A stretch of 7,113 bases of DNA from Thermodesulfobacteriota bacterium (GTDB taxonomy: Bacteria; Desulfobacterota; S145-22). The stretch's first letter is position 1. Every line of letters starts with the position of its first letter. The notes under the pieces were generated by a model that was not told the origin of the DNA, did no database searches, and saw only the letters and a list, made by a program, of their open reading frames with translations. Made by a program: the position numbers and the translations under genes. The stretch covers positions 1 through 7,113 of the forward strand of contig JANTFN010000092.1 of the NCBI GenBank assembly GCA_024763435.1, read 5' to 3'. Below, one piece after another: positions 6,129-7,113 of the stretch.

Positions 6129-6902
6129 GTGATTACAATTAACACATCAGACGTATTTGGATTTCTCCTGGTTTTTATCAGAGTAGGGTTTATCCTCATG
6201 CTGATTCCGGTTTTTGGAAGCCCGCTTGTCCCGAGAAGGCTCAAGGTAAGCCTCTCGCTGGTCATGGCCCTGCTGATTTTCCCCTTTGTTCGGGAAACCC
6301 TCCCGGCCAACCTCGATTTCAGGGGAATGGTTCCGGGGTTGTTCGGGGAGATGGCGATTGGCCTGATGATAGGATTTACCGCCAGGATGATGTTTAACGG
6401 GATACAGCTGGCCGGCCAGATAGTCGGGTATCAGATGGGGTTTGGAATTGTGAACGTAATTGACCCTGTTACGAGCCAGCAGGTATCCATTGCGGCCCAG
6501 TTTTATTACCTTTTCGCCGTTCTGCTTTTCCTGGTGACGGGGACACACCGAATATTTATCCAGGCATTGCTGAGCAGTTACAATGTTATCCCGCCACTAA
6601 AGGCGCACCTGTCGGGATACACCATGAAAAAACTTGTGGACCTCTCGGCGAATATTTTTGTCCTTGCCGTTAAAGTAGGGGCCCCCGTACTTGCCATTAC
6701 ACTCTTTACACAGGTTGTCCTCGGTATCGTGGCAAGGACGGTCCCTCAAATCAATGTGTTTATTGTGGGGTTTCCCCTTGAGATAGGAATTGGATTGATA
6801 GGCATCGGGCTGTCACTTCCCCTGCTCTCGACACTTCTAAAATCAACGTTTGAACATCTCGGCGGGGATGTTTTTACAATCATGCGGATGATGGGGACAT
6901 AA
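6129..6902 (+). CDS. fliR: Flagellar export gate protein FliR
   Basis: FliR is the single-copy subunit that completes the FliP-FliQ-FliR gate and contacts FlhB. The 257-residue product is almost wholly hydrophobic with about six membrane segments. It has the family stretches FRGMVPGLFGEMAIGLMIGF, GQIVGYQMGFGIVNVIDP and VARTVPQINVFIVGFPLEIG. Translation appears to start at GTG 6129. AGGTGA at the fliQ end (6120-6125) is close, so reinitiation after fliQ is likely. No earlier in-frame start fits without overlapping fliQ further. Confidence 0.96.
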   Translation: MITINTSDVFGFLLVFIRVGFILMLIPVFGSPLVPRRLKVSLSLVMALLIFPFVRETLPANLDFRGMVPGLFGEMAIGLMIGFTARMMFNGIQLAGQIVGYQMGFGIVNVIDPVTSQQVSIAAQFYYLFAVLLFLVTGTHRIFIQALLSSYNVIPPLKAHLSGYTMKKLVDLSANIFVLAVKVGAPVLAITLFTQVVLGIVARTVPQINVFIVGFPLEIGIGLIGIGLSLPLLSTLLKSTFEHLGGDVFTIMRMMGT

Positions 6903-6923
6903 CTCCGGCCGCGGGACAGGACA

Positions 6924-7113
6924 ATGGCAGAAGAGAGTTTCCAGGAAAGAACAGAACAGGCAACCCCGAAAAAGCGACAGGAGGCTCGGGAAAAGGGGAA
7001 TGTTGCCAAGAGCCGCGAAATTCCCTCGGTCCTTGTGCTGCTGTTCAGCCTGCTCGTTTTCTATTTTACAGGGACCTGGATGATGGGAAAAATTTTCAGC
7101 TTTATGCAGCTGT
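6924..7113 (+). CDS. flhB: Flagellar export switch protein FlhB (5' part, runs off the window)
   Basis: Only the first 63 codons are present, and the reading frame is open to the window edge. FlhB binds the export gate and its autocleaved cytoplasmic domain switches substrate class from hook to filament. The N-terminus contains [16 protein letters not shown] followed by NVAKSREI, the most recognisable signature of the FlhB/SctU family, and then the first membrane segment (about 34-56). The autocleavage site (NPTH) and the rest lie beyond the window. ATG 6924 follows GGGACAGGA (6913-6921) 21 bases after fliR. The position after fliR distinguishes it from a non-flagellar SctU homologue. Confidence 0.95.
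   Translation, partial: MAEESFQERTEQATPKKRQEAREKGNVAKSREIPSVLVLLFSLLVFYFTGTWMMGKIFSFMQL

Noticed and set aside
6147..6548. Open frame on the minus strand across fliR
   Set aside because: It lies wholly inside a conserved membrane protein gene and its composition is that of antisense membrane codons.

Overview
The window is one flagellar operon read entirely on the + strand. It begins with about 240 bases of non-coding leader and runs off the right edge inside flhB. The gene order is motA, motB-like (1), motB (2), fliL, fliM, fliN, fliO, fliP, fliQ, fliR, flhB (5' part). The fliL-fliM-fliN-fliO-fliP-fliQ-fliR-flhB order is the classic bacterial flagellar arrangement. Three things suggest a motile Gram-negative bacterium, most likely of the deltaproteobacterial / Desulfobacterota type: the stator genes placed directly in front, a -24/-12 (sigma-54) promoter, and a PomA-like MotA. 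The taxonomic call is inference from gene order and style, because no rRNA or other marker is present.

Regions. 1-241: leader with a long inverted repeat (47-92), a short perfect dyad (133-143), a very good sigma-54 promoter (183-197) and a Shine-Dalgarno that fits a GTG start for motA at 242 better than the ATG at 236. 242-1006: motA. 1007-1128: the only sizeable gap inside the operon, almost filled by an 86-base imperfect stem-loop with heptamer repeats in its right arm. 1129-2656: two tandem motB paralogues. 2649-3170: fliL. 3183-4658: the C-ring genes fliM and fliN. 4675-7113: the export-gate genes fliO, fliP, fliQ, fliR and the start of flhB. From 1129 on, the genes are separated by at most about 21 bases or overlap (8 bases at motB2/fliL, ATGA at fliO/fliP).

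How the genes work together. MotA and MotB form the ion-driven stator anchored to peptidoglycan. FliL associates with the stator. FliM and FliN form the switch ring that takes the torque and binds CheY. FliP, FliQ, FliR and FlhB build the flagellar type III export gate, with FliO as assembly factor. MotA carries the Thr residues associated with Na+-type (PomA) stators.

The most unusual point is the first MotB. It has an intact peptidoglycan-binding OmpA-like domain and aligns without gaps to the second MotB across the transmembrane segment, but it has Ala (A22) where the essential ion-binding Asp (D15 in the second copy) should be. It therefore cannot be a normal ion-conducting B subunit. It also lacks a visible Shine-Dalgarno and sits directly behind the stem-loop. 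A hetero-dimeric or accessory-ring role is a testable inference. The rest of the window looks like a conventional flagellar operon.
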